Shown here: positions 6,096 to 12,825 of the stretch, in pieces | Layout: each line of letters starts with the position of its first letter | Numbering within the stretch: position 1 is the stretch's first letter | Position numbers and translations under genes: made by a program | Source of the DNA: Anaerolineae bacterium | GTDB lineage: Bacteria; Chloroflexota; Anaerolineae; B4-G1 | Direction: 5' to 3' | Assembly (NCBI GenBank): GCA_030612585.1 | Contig: JAUWNP010000125.1 | Span: 1-12,825, forward strand | DNA length: 12,825 nt | Notes under the pieces: model-generated | What the model was told of the DNA's origin: nothing | The model's database searches: none | The model's input: the letters and a program-made list of their open reading frames with translations, nothing else

Positions 6096-6153
6096 CGAAT
6101 GGGCGAATGAACGAATAGCGAATAGCGAATAGCGAATGGCGAATGGCGAATGG
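6096..6153 (+). repeat. Short tandem repeat, about eight 7-8 bp units (CGAATRG) between ilvC and leuA
   Basis: The array begins directly after the ilvC stop (6093-6095). It has two 8-base units (6096-6111), then three CGAATAG units (6112-6132) and three CGAATGG units (6133-6153), ending in a degenerate CGAATTG. The A-to-G switch halfway suggests stepwise expansion. The ATG at 6143, the most upstream possible leuA start, lies inside the array. Confidence 0.85.
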
Positions 6154-7777
6154 CGAATTGGGGGGGCTTATCGTGGACGAATGTGGGGTTAGTGCTCAGG
6201 ATAACGTGATGGTTTTCGACACTACGCTTCGAGATGGAGAGCAGTCGCCTGGGGCGGCGCTCAACGTCGGTGAAAAGGTCGAGATTGCCCGCGCGCTGGA
6301 GGAACTGGGGGTAGATGTCATTGAGGCTGGGTTTCCCATCTCCTCGCCGGGCGACCTCCGGGCCGTGCAGAGCATCTCGCGGAAGATTCGCGGTTGTATC
6401 ATCTGCGGCCTGACGCGGGCCAACCGGCAGGACATTGATGCGGCCGCTGAGGCGCTGCGAGACGCTGCCCGTCCTCGCATCCACACCGGGCTGGGTGTCT
6501 CCGACGTTCATATCCAGCACAAACTACGCACCACCCGCGAAGATGCACTGGCGCGGGGTGTGGATGCGGTCAAATACGCAAGGAAGTTTGTGGACGACGT
6601 GCAATACTACGCCGAGGACGCCTGCCGCGCCGACCCGGAATATCTGTACCGCGTGCTGGAGGCGGTCATCGCGGCCGGGGCCACGGTGGTCAACATTCCC
6701 GATACCACCGGTTACACCTCGCCCGACGAGTTCGGTGCACTCATCCGCTCCATCGTCGAGAACGTGCCCAACATCCATAGGGTGACCGTCTCTGTCCATT
6801 GTCACAACGATCTGGGAATGGCCACGGCCAACACGCTGGCCGGCGTGCTCAACGGCGCGCGTCAGGTGGAGGTGACCGTGAATGGCATCGGCGAACGGGC
6901 AGGCAACTCCTCTCTGGAAGAGGTGGTCATGGCGCTCAGGACGCGCCACGATCTCTTTGGCCTGGAGACTGGCATCAATACCCGGCTCATCTACCCGGTC
7001 AGCCGTCTGGTCAGCCAGTTGACCGGCATCCCGGTGCAACCGAACAAGGCCATCGTAGGAGCCAACGCCTTCGCGCACTCCTCCGGCATCCATCAGGACG
7101 GCGTGCTGAAGGAGCGCACCACCTACGAGATCATCAGTCCCCACGACGTGGGTGTGCCCGACTCGGAGATCATCCTGTCGGCGCGGTCAGGCCGGGCCGG
7201 GCTGCGCCACCGGCTGACCGAACTAGGCTACACGCTGGACGAAGAGCAGTTCGAGAAGGTCTATCACCGCTTCCTGGAGGTGGCCGACAAGAAAAAGACG
7301 GTGGACACCCGCGATCTGGAGGCTATCGTCGCCGACGAGGTGCAGATGTTCTTCGAGGAAACCTACCACCTGGAGCAGGTGCAGATCAGTTGTGGCAACT
7401 GCAGCATCCCCACGGCCACTGTCCGCATCCGGGGGCCAAACGGGCAGGTCTATTGCGACGCCAATCACGGCGCTGGGCCCGTGGACGCCATGTATCAGGC
7501 CATCAACCGCGTCATCGGCGAGCCGAACGAACTGATCGAGTTCTCCATCCAGGCGGTGACGGAGGGGATTGACGCCGTGGGGCGGGTGACCATCCGCATC
7601 CAGACTGACGAGCCGGTGGAGGAGAACGGCGTCGAGCGGCGGGTGTTCAGCGGTCGTGGGACCGATACCGACATCGTGGTGGCCAGTGCCAAGGCATATA
7701 TGTTCGCTCTCAACCGTCTCATCGCCGCGCGGCGTGAGGCGAGTAATGGCCGTCAGCGGTTAGCAGGCTGCAAGTAG
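6143..7777 (+). CDS. leuA: 2-isopropylmalate synthase
   Basis: LeuA condenses acetyl-CoA with 2-oxoisovalerate, the committed and Leu-inhibited step of leucine synthesis. From the first ATG it has 544 residues. The DRE-TIM catalytic barrel runs over about 22-300, with [13 protein letters not shown] at 25-37 and metal ligands Asp27, His219 and His221 in HCHND plus Asn255 in GERAGN. The linker contains [14 protein letters not shown] (310-323). The C-terminal LeuA regulatory dimer domain is about 412-530 ([16 protein letters not shown] at 441-456, GRGTDTDIV at 504-512). The start is uncertain: ATG 6143 lies in a tandem repeat, and family alignment suggests initiation nearer [11 protein letters not shown] 6173 or GTG/ATG 6206/6209 (AGGA at 6198-6201) are alternatives. 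The leucine-binding domain is intact, so feedback control is likely. Its stop TAG lies inside the next tandem repeat. Confidence 0.96.
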   Translation: MANGELGGLIVDECGVSAQDNVMVFDTTLRDGEQSPGAALNVGEKVEIARALEELGVDVIEAGFPISSPGDLRAVQSISRKIRGCIICGLTRANRQDIDAAAEALRDAARPRIHTGLGVSDVHIQHKLRTTREDALARGVDAVKYARKFVDDVQYYAEDACRADPEYLYRVLEAVIAAGATVVNIPDTTGYTSPDEFGALIRSIVENVPNIHRVTVSVHCHNDLGMATANTLAGVLNGARQVEVTVNGIGERAGNSSLEEVVMALRTRHDLFGLETGINTRLIYPVSRLVSQLTGIPVQPNKAIVGANAFAHSSGIHQDGVLKERTTYEIISPHDVGVPDSEIILSARSGRAGLRHRLTELGYTLDEEQFEKVYHRFLEVADKKKTVDTRDLEAIVADEVQMFFEETYHLEQVQISCGNCSIPTATVRIRGPNGQVYCDANHGAGPVDAMYQAINRVIGEPNELIEFSIQAVTEGIDAVGRVTIRIQTDEPVEENGVERRVFSGRGTDTDIVVASAKAYMFALNRLIAARREASNGRQRLAGCK

Positions 7778-7827
7778 GCAAGTAGGCAAGTGGGCAAGTG
7801 GGCAAGTTTGCAAGTGCGCAAGTAGAA
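7772..7827 (+). repeat. Short tandem repeat, seven 8-bp units AAGTRGGC after leuA
   Basis: Seven consecutive 8-base units run from 7772 to 7827: AAGTAGGC twice, AAGTGGGC twice, then three degenerate units. The leuA stop TAG (7775-7777) is within the first unit. The unit is identical to that at 2250-2273. Confidence 0.88.
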
Positions 7828-7842
7828 AAGGGAGGAAGGAAG

Positions 7843-8067
7843 ATGGATACTCGAAGTCGGGAAAAGTTCGCGGAGCCTCGTGGCTGGGCGCTGAAGTGGG
7901 TGTTTACTCCAGAGGCAGACCCATTCACAGCAGAACAGGAGATGGGAGACAACAGCGGAACGCGGGAGAAGTTTGCAGAGCCTCGTGGCTGGGCGATGAA
8001 GTGGGATGGCCTCGCCCTGTCTGAGGCCAGCAAGCAGCAGAACGGAAGCGACCCATCCGGCCGTTGA
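7843..8067 (+). CDS. Small unknown protein with a duplicated REKFAEPRGWA(L/M)KW motif
   Basis: This is a 74-residue hydrophilic protein of a family I do not recognise. It starts at ATG 7843 behind a strong purine-rich Shine-Dalgarno (GGAGG at 7831-7835). A further in-frame ATG at 7798 lies in the tandem repeat and is less likely. Residues 6-19 (REKFAEPRGWALKW) recur at 41-54 with only Leu to Met changed. At DNA level the 42-base copies differ at 4 positions, three of them synonymous, which suggests selection on the peptide. The second copy continues DGLALSEA. No signal peptide, membrane segment or Cys/His metal site is visible. It lies between leuA and leuC in the same direction. It could be a small accessory protein or a passenger. 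The duplication with mostly synonymous change favours a real translated gene. Confidence 0.62.
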   Translation: MDTRSREKFAEPRGWALKWVFTPEADPFTAEQEMGDNSGTREKFAEPRGWAMKWDGLALSEASKQQNGSDPSGR

Positions 8068-8094
8068 GTCCTGTTGAGGTAAGAATACAACTCG

Positions 8095-9420
8095 ATGGGA
8101 CATACACAAGCCGAAAAGATCATTGCTGCTCACCTGGCAGACGGCGCAGGAAACGTATCTGCGGACAATCAAATCACAGTGCGGCCTGACGACCTGGTCG
8201 AGGTGACGGTGGACGTAGTGCTGTCCAACGACATCACCGCGCCCATCGCCATCCGCGAGTTCGAGAAACTGGGCGTCGAGCGGGTGTTCGATCCTGCCCG
8301 GGTGGTGATGGTGGCGGACCACTTCACGCCCAACAAGGACATCAAATCCGCCGAGCAGTGCGCTCGTATGCGCCAGTTTGCGCGGGCGCAGAGATTGCCC
8401 CACTACTTTGACGTGGGCCGCATGGGCATCGAGCACGTGCTTCTCCCGGAGCAGGGGTTGGTGGCACCGGGCGACGTCGTCGTGGGTGCCGACTCGCACA
8501 CCTGCACCTACGGCGCGCTGGGGGCTTTCGCCACCGGCATGGGCTCCACCGACATCGCCGTGGCCATGGCCACGGGGCGCGTATGGATGCGCGTGCCGGA
8601 GACGATGCGCATCGTTTACCACGGCCAGTTGCAGCCCTGGGTCGGTGGAAAGGACCTGATCCTCTATACCATCGGGCAGATCGGTGTCAGCGGCGCGCTC
8701 TACAAGGCCATCGAGTTCGCTGGCCCGGTGATGATGGAGAAACCGGGTTTTCCGGAAAAAACCCGGTTTCTATCTATGGCCGGCCGGTTCACCATGGCGA
8801 ACATGGCCATCGAGGCCGGTGGTAAGGTGGGGCTCTTCGCTGTGGACGACGTCACCCGCGCCTATGTAGACGGTCGTGCCCGGCGACCATACCGCGTCTA
8901 CCAGGCCGACGACGACGCGAACTACGCTCAGGTCATTGAGATTGACGTGAGCCAGATCGAGCCGCAGGTCGCGTTCCCCCATTTGCCGGAGAACGTCCGG
9001 CCGGTGAGCCAGGCTGGTGACGTGCGGATTGACCAGGCTGTCATCGGCTCCTGCACCAACGGCCGCCTGGAAGATCTGCGCGTCGCCGCCGAACTGCTGC
9101 GCGGCCGCCGGGTTCATGCCGACGTGCGTTGCATCGTCATCCCGGGCAGCCAGCAGGTCTACCTGGACGCGCTGCGCGAGGGGCTGCTTGAGGTGTTCGT
9201 CGAGGCGGGCGCGGTCGTCAGTACGCCAACCTGCGGCCCCTGTCTGGGCGGTCACATGGGCGTGTTGGCCGCCGGTGAGCGGGCGGTAAGCACAACCAAC
9301 CGCAACTTTCGCGGGCGCATGGGCCATCCCGAGAGCGAGGTCTACCTGGCCGGGCCGGCCGTCGCGGCCGCGTCGGCGGTGGCCGGGTGTATCGTTGGGC
9401 CGGAGGATGCGTTACGATGA
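8095..9420 (+). CDS. leuC: 3-isopropylmalate dehydratase, large subunit
   Basis: With LeuD this 4Fe-4S enzyme isomerises 2-isopropylmalate to 3-isopropylmalate. Family relatives also convert citramalate to methylmalate, which the cimA product would require here. Its 441 residues belong to the short LeuC/homoaconitase-like type (typically about 420). Cluster ligands are Cys320 in GSCTNGRLEDL and Cys380 and Cys383 in TPTCGPCLGGH. Other signatures are ADHFTPNKDIKSAEQC (74-89), GADSHTCTYGALGAFATGMGSTD (131-153) and MAIEAGGKVG (237-246). Residues 215-226 (EKPGFPEKTRFL) are encoded by a 34-bp palindromic insertion between FAGPV and SMAGRF, and account for much of the extra length. The frame stays open, so the protein is probably functional with a loop extension. 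The possible Shine-Dalgarno GAGGT at 8076-8080 is rather distant (14 bases). It overlaps leuD by 4 bases. Confidence 0.96.
   Translation: MGHTQAEKIIAAHLADGAGNVSADNQITVRPDDLVEVTVDVVLSNDITAPIAIREFEKLGVERVFDPARVVMVADHFTPNKDIKSAEQCARMRQFARAQRLPHYFDVGRMGIEHVLLPEQGLVAPGDVVVGADSHTCTYGALGAFATGMGSTDIAVAMATGRVWMRVPETMRIVYHGQLQPWVGGKDLILYTIGQIGVSGALYKAIEFAGPVMMEKPGFPEKTRFLSMAGRFTMANMAIEAGGKVGLFAVDDVTRAYVDGRARRPYRVYQADDDANYAQVIEIDVSQIEPQVAFPHLPENVRPVSQAGDVRIDQAVIGSCTNGRLEDLRVAAELLRGRRVHADVRCIVIPGSQQVYLDALREGLLEVFVEAGAVVSTPTCGPCLGGHMGVLAAGERAVSTTNRNFRGRMGHPESEVYLAGPAVAAASAVAGCIVGPEDALR
8738..8771 (+). repeat. 34-bp palindromic element inserted in frame in leuC
   Basis: This is an inverted repeat with 14-bp arms (AGAAACCGGGTTTT at 8738-8751 and its exact complement at 8758-8771) around CCGGAA. 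It matches the element at 11292-11325 in cimA at all but two of 34 positions, with identical phase relative to the reading frame (first base at codon position 2). The 12 codons from 8737 to 8772 encode EKPGFPEKTRFL. Confidence 0.9.
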
Positions 9421-9956
9421 AACTGACCGGCAAGGTCTGGAAATACGGCGATAATGTGGACACCGACGGTATCATCCCGGCCCGCTACTTGAACGTCTCG
9501 ACGCCGGAGGAACTGGCGCGTCATTGCATGGAGGACATCACACCAGAGTTCGCCGGTGCGGTGCGGCCAGGAGACATCATCGTCGCCGGGGAGAACTTTG
9601 GCTGCGGGTCGTCCCGGGAGCACGCACCGCTGGCGATCAAAGGATCGGGCGTCGCCTGCGTCGTCGCCAAGAGTTTCGCCCGCATCTTTTACCGCAATAG
9701 TATCAACGTTGGCCTCCCTATCCTGGAGTGCCCGGATGCGGCGGAGGAGACAGAGCAGGGCGATCACTTGACGGTGGATCTGGAAGCCGGTACCATCGCC
9801 AACGAGCGCACCGGGCGTACTTACCCAATATCCCCGTTCCCCGCTTTCATCATGGGCATCATCCAGGCTGGGGGGTTGGTGCCTTATACCCGGCAGCGCA
9901 TTGAGGCTGGTCATCTTGCAACCTGCCAAACGAAAATCAAAGGAGAAGATACATGA
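9417..9956 (+). CDS. leuD: 3-isopropylmalate dehydratase, small subunit
   Basis: This is the swivel-domain partner of LeuC, needed for isopropylmalate (and probably citramalate) isomerisation. Starting at ATG 9417, which overlaps the leuC stop as ATGA, it has 179 residues, within the 160-200 expected for the short type. Signatures are [17 protein letters not shown] (9-25), [14 protein letters not shown] (58-71) with the substrate-contacting SSRE, and [16 protein letters not shown] (86-101). GGAGG at 9402-9406 lies 10 bases before the start. An in-frame upstream ATG at 9387 exists but is deep inside leuC and unlikely. The stop overlaps the start of ilvE (ATGA at 9953-9956), so leuC, leuD and ilvE are probably translationally coupled. 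No leuB follows. Confidence 0.96.
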   Translation: MKLTGKVWKYGDNVDTDGIIPARYLNVSTPEELARHCMEDITPEFAGAVRPGDIIVAGENFGCGSSREHAPLAIKGSGVACVVAKSFARIFYRNSINVGLPILECPDAAEETEQGDHLTVDLEAGTIANERTGRTYPISPFPAFIMGIIQAGGLVPYTRQRIEAGHLATCQTKIKGEDT

Positions 9957-10876
9957 CAATGTTACCATCAAACACAATTTGGCTCGACGGTCAACTGATA
10001 CCCTGGGATCAGGCAACGGTGCACGTGGCCGCGCACGTCATCCACTATGGTTCCAGCGTCTTTGAAGGCATTCGTGCTTACGCACTGCCCGACGGCCCAG
10101 CCGTCTTTTGCCTGGAGGAACACCTGGATAGGCTCTGGGACTCGTGCAGAATCTATCGCGTAGAGATTCCCTACGCCCGCCAGGAAATTCGCCAGGCGAT
10201 TCTAGACACTGTGCGGGCTAACGCCCACAAAGCCTGCTACATCCGGCCGGTCGTATTTAGAGGATGGGATTCCTTCAGCCTGGATGGGCGAGCGTGTCCG
10301 ACGCACGTGAGTATCATCACGCTGGAGATGGGCAAGTACCTGGGGCCTGATGCCCTGGAAAAAGGTGTGAGCGTGGGAGTGAGTTCGTGGCAGCGGATGG
10401 CCCCCAACACCTACCCGGCAGGCGCCAAGATCGGCGGACAGTACGTCAACTCACAGTTTGTCGCTATGGAGGCCGTGGATCATGGTTACGTCGAAGGAAT
10501 CGCTCTCGACATCAACGGCTACGTGAGCGAGGGGAGCGGTGAAAACATCTTTCTCGTGCGGCGCGGGCGACTACTCACCCCGCCGGTGGCTGGCTCAATC
10601 CTCAATGGGATCACGCGACAGTGTATCATCACCCTGGCCGGCGAGATGGGCCTGAAGGTACGCGAGGAGCAGATTTCCCGCGAACTGCTCTATCTGGCCG
10701 ACGAGATGTTTTTCTGCGGCACTGCCGCCGAGATCACGCCGATCTGCTCGGTTGATGGCATCACGGTGAACAGCGGCAAGCGGGGCCCAATCACGACTCG
10801 TCTCTCGGAGACATTCTTCGACATCGTGGAAGGACGCATACCTGATCGCCACGGCTGGCTGACACCAGTGAATTAA
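9953..10876 (+). CDS. ilvE: Branched-chain amino-acid aminotransferase
   Basis: This is a class IV (D-amino-acid-transaminase fold) PLP enzyme that makes Val, Leu and Ile from their 2-oxoacids with glutamate as donor. Its 307 residues are standard. The N-terminal family motif HYGSSVFEGIRAY is at 31-43. The PLP lysine is Lys159 in AGAKIGGQYVNS (156-167). Glu193 lies in NGYVSEGSGENIFLV (188-202), the segment holding the PLP pyridine nitrogen. FFCGTAAEITPI is at 253-264, as in IlvE and not D-alanine transaminases. The start overlaps the end of leuD by 4 bases, with AGGAG at 9941-9945 (7-base gap). A second ATG at 9959 is in frame. The gene context makes branched-chain specificity very likely. 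Confidence 0.95.
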   Translation: MTMLPSNTIWLDGQLIPWDQATVHVAAHVIHYGSSVFEGIRAYALPDGPAVFCLEEHLDRLWDSCRIYRVEIPYARQEIRQAILDTVRANAHKACYIRPVVFRGWDSFSLDGRACPTHVSIITLEMGKYLGPDALEKGVSVGVSSWQRMAPNTYPAGAKIGGQYVNSQFVAMEAVDHGYVEGIALDINGYVSEGSGENIFLVRRGRLLTPPVAGSILNGITRQCIITLAGEMGLKVREEQISRELLYLADEMFFCGTAAEITPICSVDGITVNSGKRGPITTRLSETFFDIVEGRIPDRHGWLTPVN

Positions 10877-10891
10877 TCCAGGGACAAGTCT

Positions 10892-12478
10892 ATGGACGTA
10901 GTGCTCTACGACACAACGCTGCGCGACGGAACCCAGGGCGAGGGCATCTCCCTGTCGGTGGATGATAAACTGAAGATCACCCGCCTGCTCGATAGGCTGG
11001 GGGTGCACTACGTCGAGGGTGGCTGGCCGGGTTCCAATCCCAAAGACGCCGAATACTTCCGGCGGGTGCGAGAACTAAACATGAGGCAGATTCGGGTCGC
11101 TGCCTTTGGTAGTACGTGTCGGGTGGGAGGCCAGGCCCAGGAGGATGCCAACATCCGGGCTCTGCTGGAGACGGAGACGCCGGTGGTAGCCGTCGTGGGC
11201 AAGAGTTCAATGCTCCACGTGCGCGACGTCCTGCGCACCACGCCAGAGGAGAATCTGCGCATCATCCGGGAGAGTGTGGCCTACTTGAAAGAGAAACCGG
11301 GTTTCTCGGAAAAAACCCGGTTTCTTCGAGAGGTCATCTACGATGCGGAGCACTTCTTCGACGGCCACAAGGCCGACCCTCGTTATGCCATAGCCACGCT
11401 CCGGGCCGCCGTCGAGGGAGGCGCGGATACGCTCGTGCTGTGCGACACCAACGGCGGCTCAATGCCCTGGGAGATTGAGGCCACTGTCCGGGAGGTCCAG
11501 TCGGCTTTCCCAGGTATCCCCCTGGGCATCCACGCCCACGACGACAGTGGACTGGCCGCCGCGAACAGTCTGGCAGCCGTCCGGGCCGGCGCCGTCCACG
11601 TGCAGGGGACGGTGAACGGTTACGGCGAGCGGTGTGGCAACGCCGATCTCTGCACTCTGATCCCCAACCTGGAATTAAAGATGGGGATCACAGTCTTGCC
11701 TCCGGGCCGGTTGAGCCACCTGACGCAGGTCGCCCGCACGGTGGCCGCCATCGCCAACCAGCCTCTTGATCGCCAGGCAGCCTACGTGGGCCGGAGCGCC
11801 TTTGCGCACAAAGGGGGCATCCACGTGGCGGCTATGCGGCGCAACTCGTGGAGTTATCAGCACATTGATCCTGCCCTCGTGGGCAATCGTCCGCGCGTGC
11901 TCGTCTCGGAACTTGCGGGGCGGGGCAACCTGTTGAGCAAGGCGGAGGAGATGGGCATTGCGCCTCAAGAGATTGATGACCTGCGCGGCGTGCTCCAGGC
12001 GATCAAGCAGTTGGAACACCAGGGTTTCACCTTCGAAGGGGCCGAGGCTTCGGTGGAAATGCTGCTGCACCGTTCTCGATCAGGGTATCATCCGCCCTTT
12101 GAGATGCTCGACTTTACGGCCATCGTCGAACATCGAGAGGGACGCGGCATCTTTGCCGAGGCGACCATCAAGGTGCGCGTGGGCGATCAGGTTTTCCACA
12201 CGGCGGCCGAGGGCAACGGGCCGGTGAACGCGCTGGACGCGGCCCTGCGCAAGGCGCTGACGCCCGTGTATCCCCACCTGGCCGATTTTAACCTGGCCGA
12301 CTACAAGGTACACATTCTGGACGGAGACCACGGGACAGCGGCGACCACCCGGGTGCTGATTGATATGCAGGACGAGACACGCCGCTGGAGCACGGTGGGG
12401 GCCTCCCCCAACATCATTGAGGCCAGTTGGATCGCGCTGGCGGATGCGGTGGAATACGGTCTGTCAGTGGCTGGGTAG
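10892..12478 (+). CDS. cimA: (R)-citramalate synthase
   Basis: CimA condenses pyruvate and acetyl-CoA to citramalate, giving a threonine-independent route to 2-oxobutyrate and isoleucine. Its 528 residues follow the long CimA type (as in Geobacter), not LeuA: YDTTLRDGTQGEGISLSVDDK (from 6), VEGGWPGSNPKD (41-52), AAFGSTCR (70-77), YDAEHFFDGHKADP (150-163). Metal ligands are Asp7, His214 and His216 in IHAHDD, and Asn250 in GERCGN. SAFAHKGGIHVAA (302-314) and FEGAEAS (381-387) precede the C-terminal regulatory dimer domain (about 400-525, with AAEGNGPVNALDAALRKAL). Residues 134-145 (EKPGFSEKTRFL) come from an in-frame palindromic element in a loop before YDAEHFF, absent from the relatives I can recall. 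The frame is intact. The Shine-Dalgarno is weak (AGGGA at 10880-10884). Confidence 0.95.
   Translation: MDVVLYDTTLRDGTQGEGISLSVDDKLKITRLLDRLGVHYVEGGWPGSNPKDAEYFRRVRELNMRQIRVAAFGSTCRVGGQAQEDANIRALLETETPVVAVVGKSSMLHVRDVLRTTPEENLRIIRESVAYLKEKPGFSEKTRFLREVIYDAEHFFDGHKADPRYAIATLRAAVEGGADTLVLCDTNGGSMPWEIEATVREVQSAFPGIPLGIHAHDDSGLAAANSLAAVRAGAVHVQGTVNGYGERCGNADLCTLIPNLELKMGITVLPPGRLSHLTQVARTVAAIANQPLDRQAAYVGRSAFAHKGGIHVAAMRRNSWSYQHIDPALVGNRPRVLVSELAGRGNLLSKAEEMGIAPQEIDDLRGVLQAIKQLEHQGFTFEGAEASVEMLLHRSRSGYHPPFEMLDFTAIVEHREGRGIFAEATIKVRVGDQVFHTAAEGNGPVNALDAALRKALTPVYPHLADFNLADYKVHILDGDHGTAATTRVLIDMQDETRRWSTVGASPNIIEASWIALADAVEYGLSVAG
11292..11325 (+). repeat. 34-bp palindromic element inserted in frame in cimA
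   Basis: This inverted repeat has 13-bp arms (AGAAACCGGGTTT at 11292-11304 and its exact complement at 11313-11325) around CTCGGAAA. It is the same length as, and nearly identical to, the copy in leuC at 8738-8771, with the same orientation and reading frame. The 12 codons from 11291 to 11326 encode EKPGFSEKTRFL. Confidence 0.9.
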
Positions 12479-12519
12479 ACAGAGTGGCAGTGTTGGAGAT
12501 GAACACAGAAGGAGACAAA

Positions 12520-12825
12520 ATGATTGTACGTATGTGGCATGGGCGCGTGCCAACGAGCAAGGCACAGGCATATCGAGCGTTTCTGAACGAACGGGCTATT
12601 CCCGATTATCAATCGGTTGTGGGCAATATCAGCGTCTATATTCTGGAGCGCAAAGAAGGAGAAGTCACTCATTTCATTACTATGACGTTTTGGGAGAATC
12701 TGGATGTGATTAAGGGTTTTGCGGGAGACGATGCAGAGTTGGCAAAATACTACCCGGAAGACAAAGACTTTTTGCTCGAATTTGAGCCTGGGGTCGTACA
12801 TTACGAAGTTGTAGGACAATCGTAG
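12520..12825 (+). CDS. Small protein of probable ABM / dimeric alpha-beta barrel fold
   Basis: This complete 101-residue reading frame ends on the last base of the window. I start it at ATG 12520, behind AAGGAG at 12509-12514 (5-base gap). An in-frame ATG at 12499 would add seven residues without a clear Shine-Dalgarno. The pattern of beta strand (MIVRMWHGRVP), helix (KAQAYRAFLNERAIPDYQ), strands (GNISVYILERKEGEVTHFITMTFWEN), helix (LDVIKGFAG) and C-terminal strand (FEPGVVHYEVV) fits the ferredoxin-like barrel of proteins usually labelled antibiotic biosynthesis monooxygenase. That label rarely reflects actual function. A role in antibiotic synthesis is not implied. Its bases look more AT-rich than the operon genes. 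It follows cimA by 41 bases with no terminator seen, so it may be read from the same transcript or have been added later. Confidence 0.72.
   Translation: MIVRMWHGRVPTSKAQAYRAFLNERAIPDYQSVVGNISVYILERKEGEVTHFITMTFWENLDVIKGFAGDDAELAKYYPEDKDFLLEFEPGVVHYEVVGQS

Noticed and set aside
7772..7827. CRISPR array
   Set aside because: The units are 8 bp directly adjacent without spacers. This is a microsatellite-like tandem repeat.
8738..8771. Intrinsic terminator inside leuC (strong inverted repeat); same for 11292-11325 in cimA
   Set aside because: There is no T-run following either copy, both lie within intact reading frames, and both encode the same peptide. An inserted repeat fits better.
1..12825. 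tRNA or rRNA genes and insertion sequences
   Set aside because: No cloverleaf-like segments, rRNA signatures, transposase motifs or flanking target duplications were seen by eye. A dedicated scan was not possible.

Overview
The window is a dense, almost entirely plus-strand block of bacterial housekeeping and amino-acid biosynthesis genes. Base composition looks GC-rich by eye, intergenic gaps are short, and several neighbours overlap by 4-8 bases. The gene content (an ilvBNC-leuA-leuCD-ilvE-cimA cluster, isoleucine made through citramalate, a small LeuC of the roughly 420-residue type, short 7-8 bp tandem repeats between genes) suggests a Chloroflexota bacterium, perhaps Anaerolineae. That placement is an inference from family resemblance, not a database result.

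Layout. Bases 1-2250 hold the 3' part of lspA (prolipoprotein signal peptidase), an overlapping RluD-type 23S pseudouridine synthase, and a nitrilase-fold protein whose catalytic cysteine position is glycine. Bases 2251-2809 contain no conventional gene but carry a complete regulatory leader. It has a consensus sigma-70 promoter (TTGACA-17-TATAAT) and then two successive transcription attenuators. Each attenuator has a short leader peptide packed with Leu/Ile/Val codons, a possible antiterminator and an intrinsic terminator. Bases 2810-12478 are the branched-chain amino-acid operon: ilvB, ilvN, ilvC, leuA, a small unknown protein with an internal duplication, leuC, leuD, ilvE and cimA. Bases 12520-12825 encode a 101-residue protein resembling the ABM/dimeric alpha-beta barrel fold.

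How it works together. CimA makes citramalate from pyruvate and acetyl-CoA. LeuCD can isomerise both citramalate (towards 2-oxobutyrate and Ile) and 2-isopropylmalate (towards Leu). IlvBN and IlvC supply the acetohydroxyacid steps for Val, Leu and Ile, LeuA commits to Leu, and IlvE does the final transamination. No ilvD, leuB or ilvA is present, so those steps must be encoded elsewhere. Expression of the whole set appears to be gated by two leader-peptide attenuators in series, which read charging of Leu, Ile and Val tRNAs.

Most notable points: (1) the tandem leader-peptide attenuators; (2) a 34-bp palindromic element inserted in the same reading frame in both leuC and cimA, each time adding the peptide EKPGF(P/S)EKTRFL; (3) 7-8 bp tandem repeats that repeatedly begin at or just beside stop codons; (4) a nitrilase-fold protein lacking its nucleophile; (5) a small unknown protein with a duplicated 14-residue motif inside the leu section.
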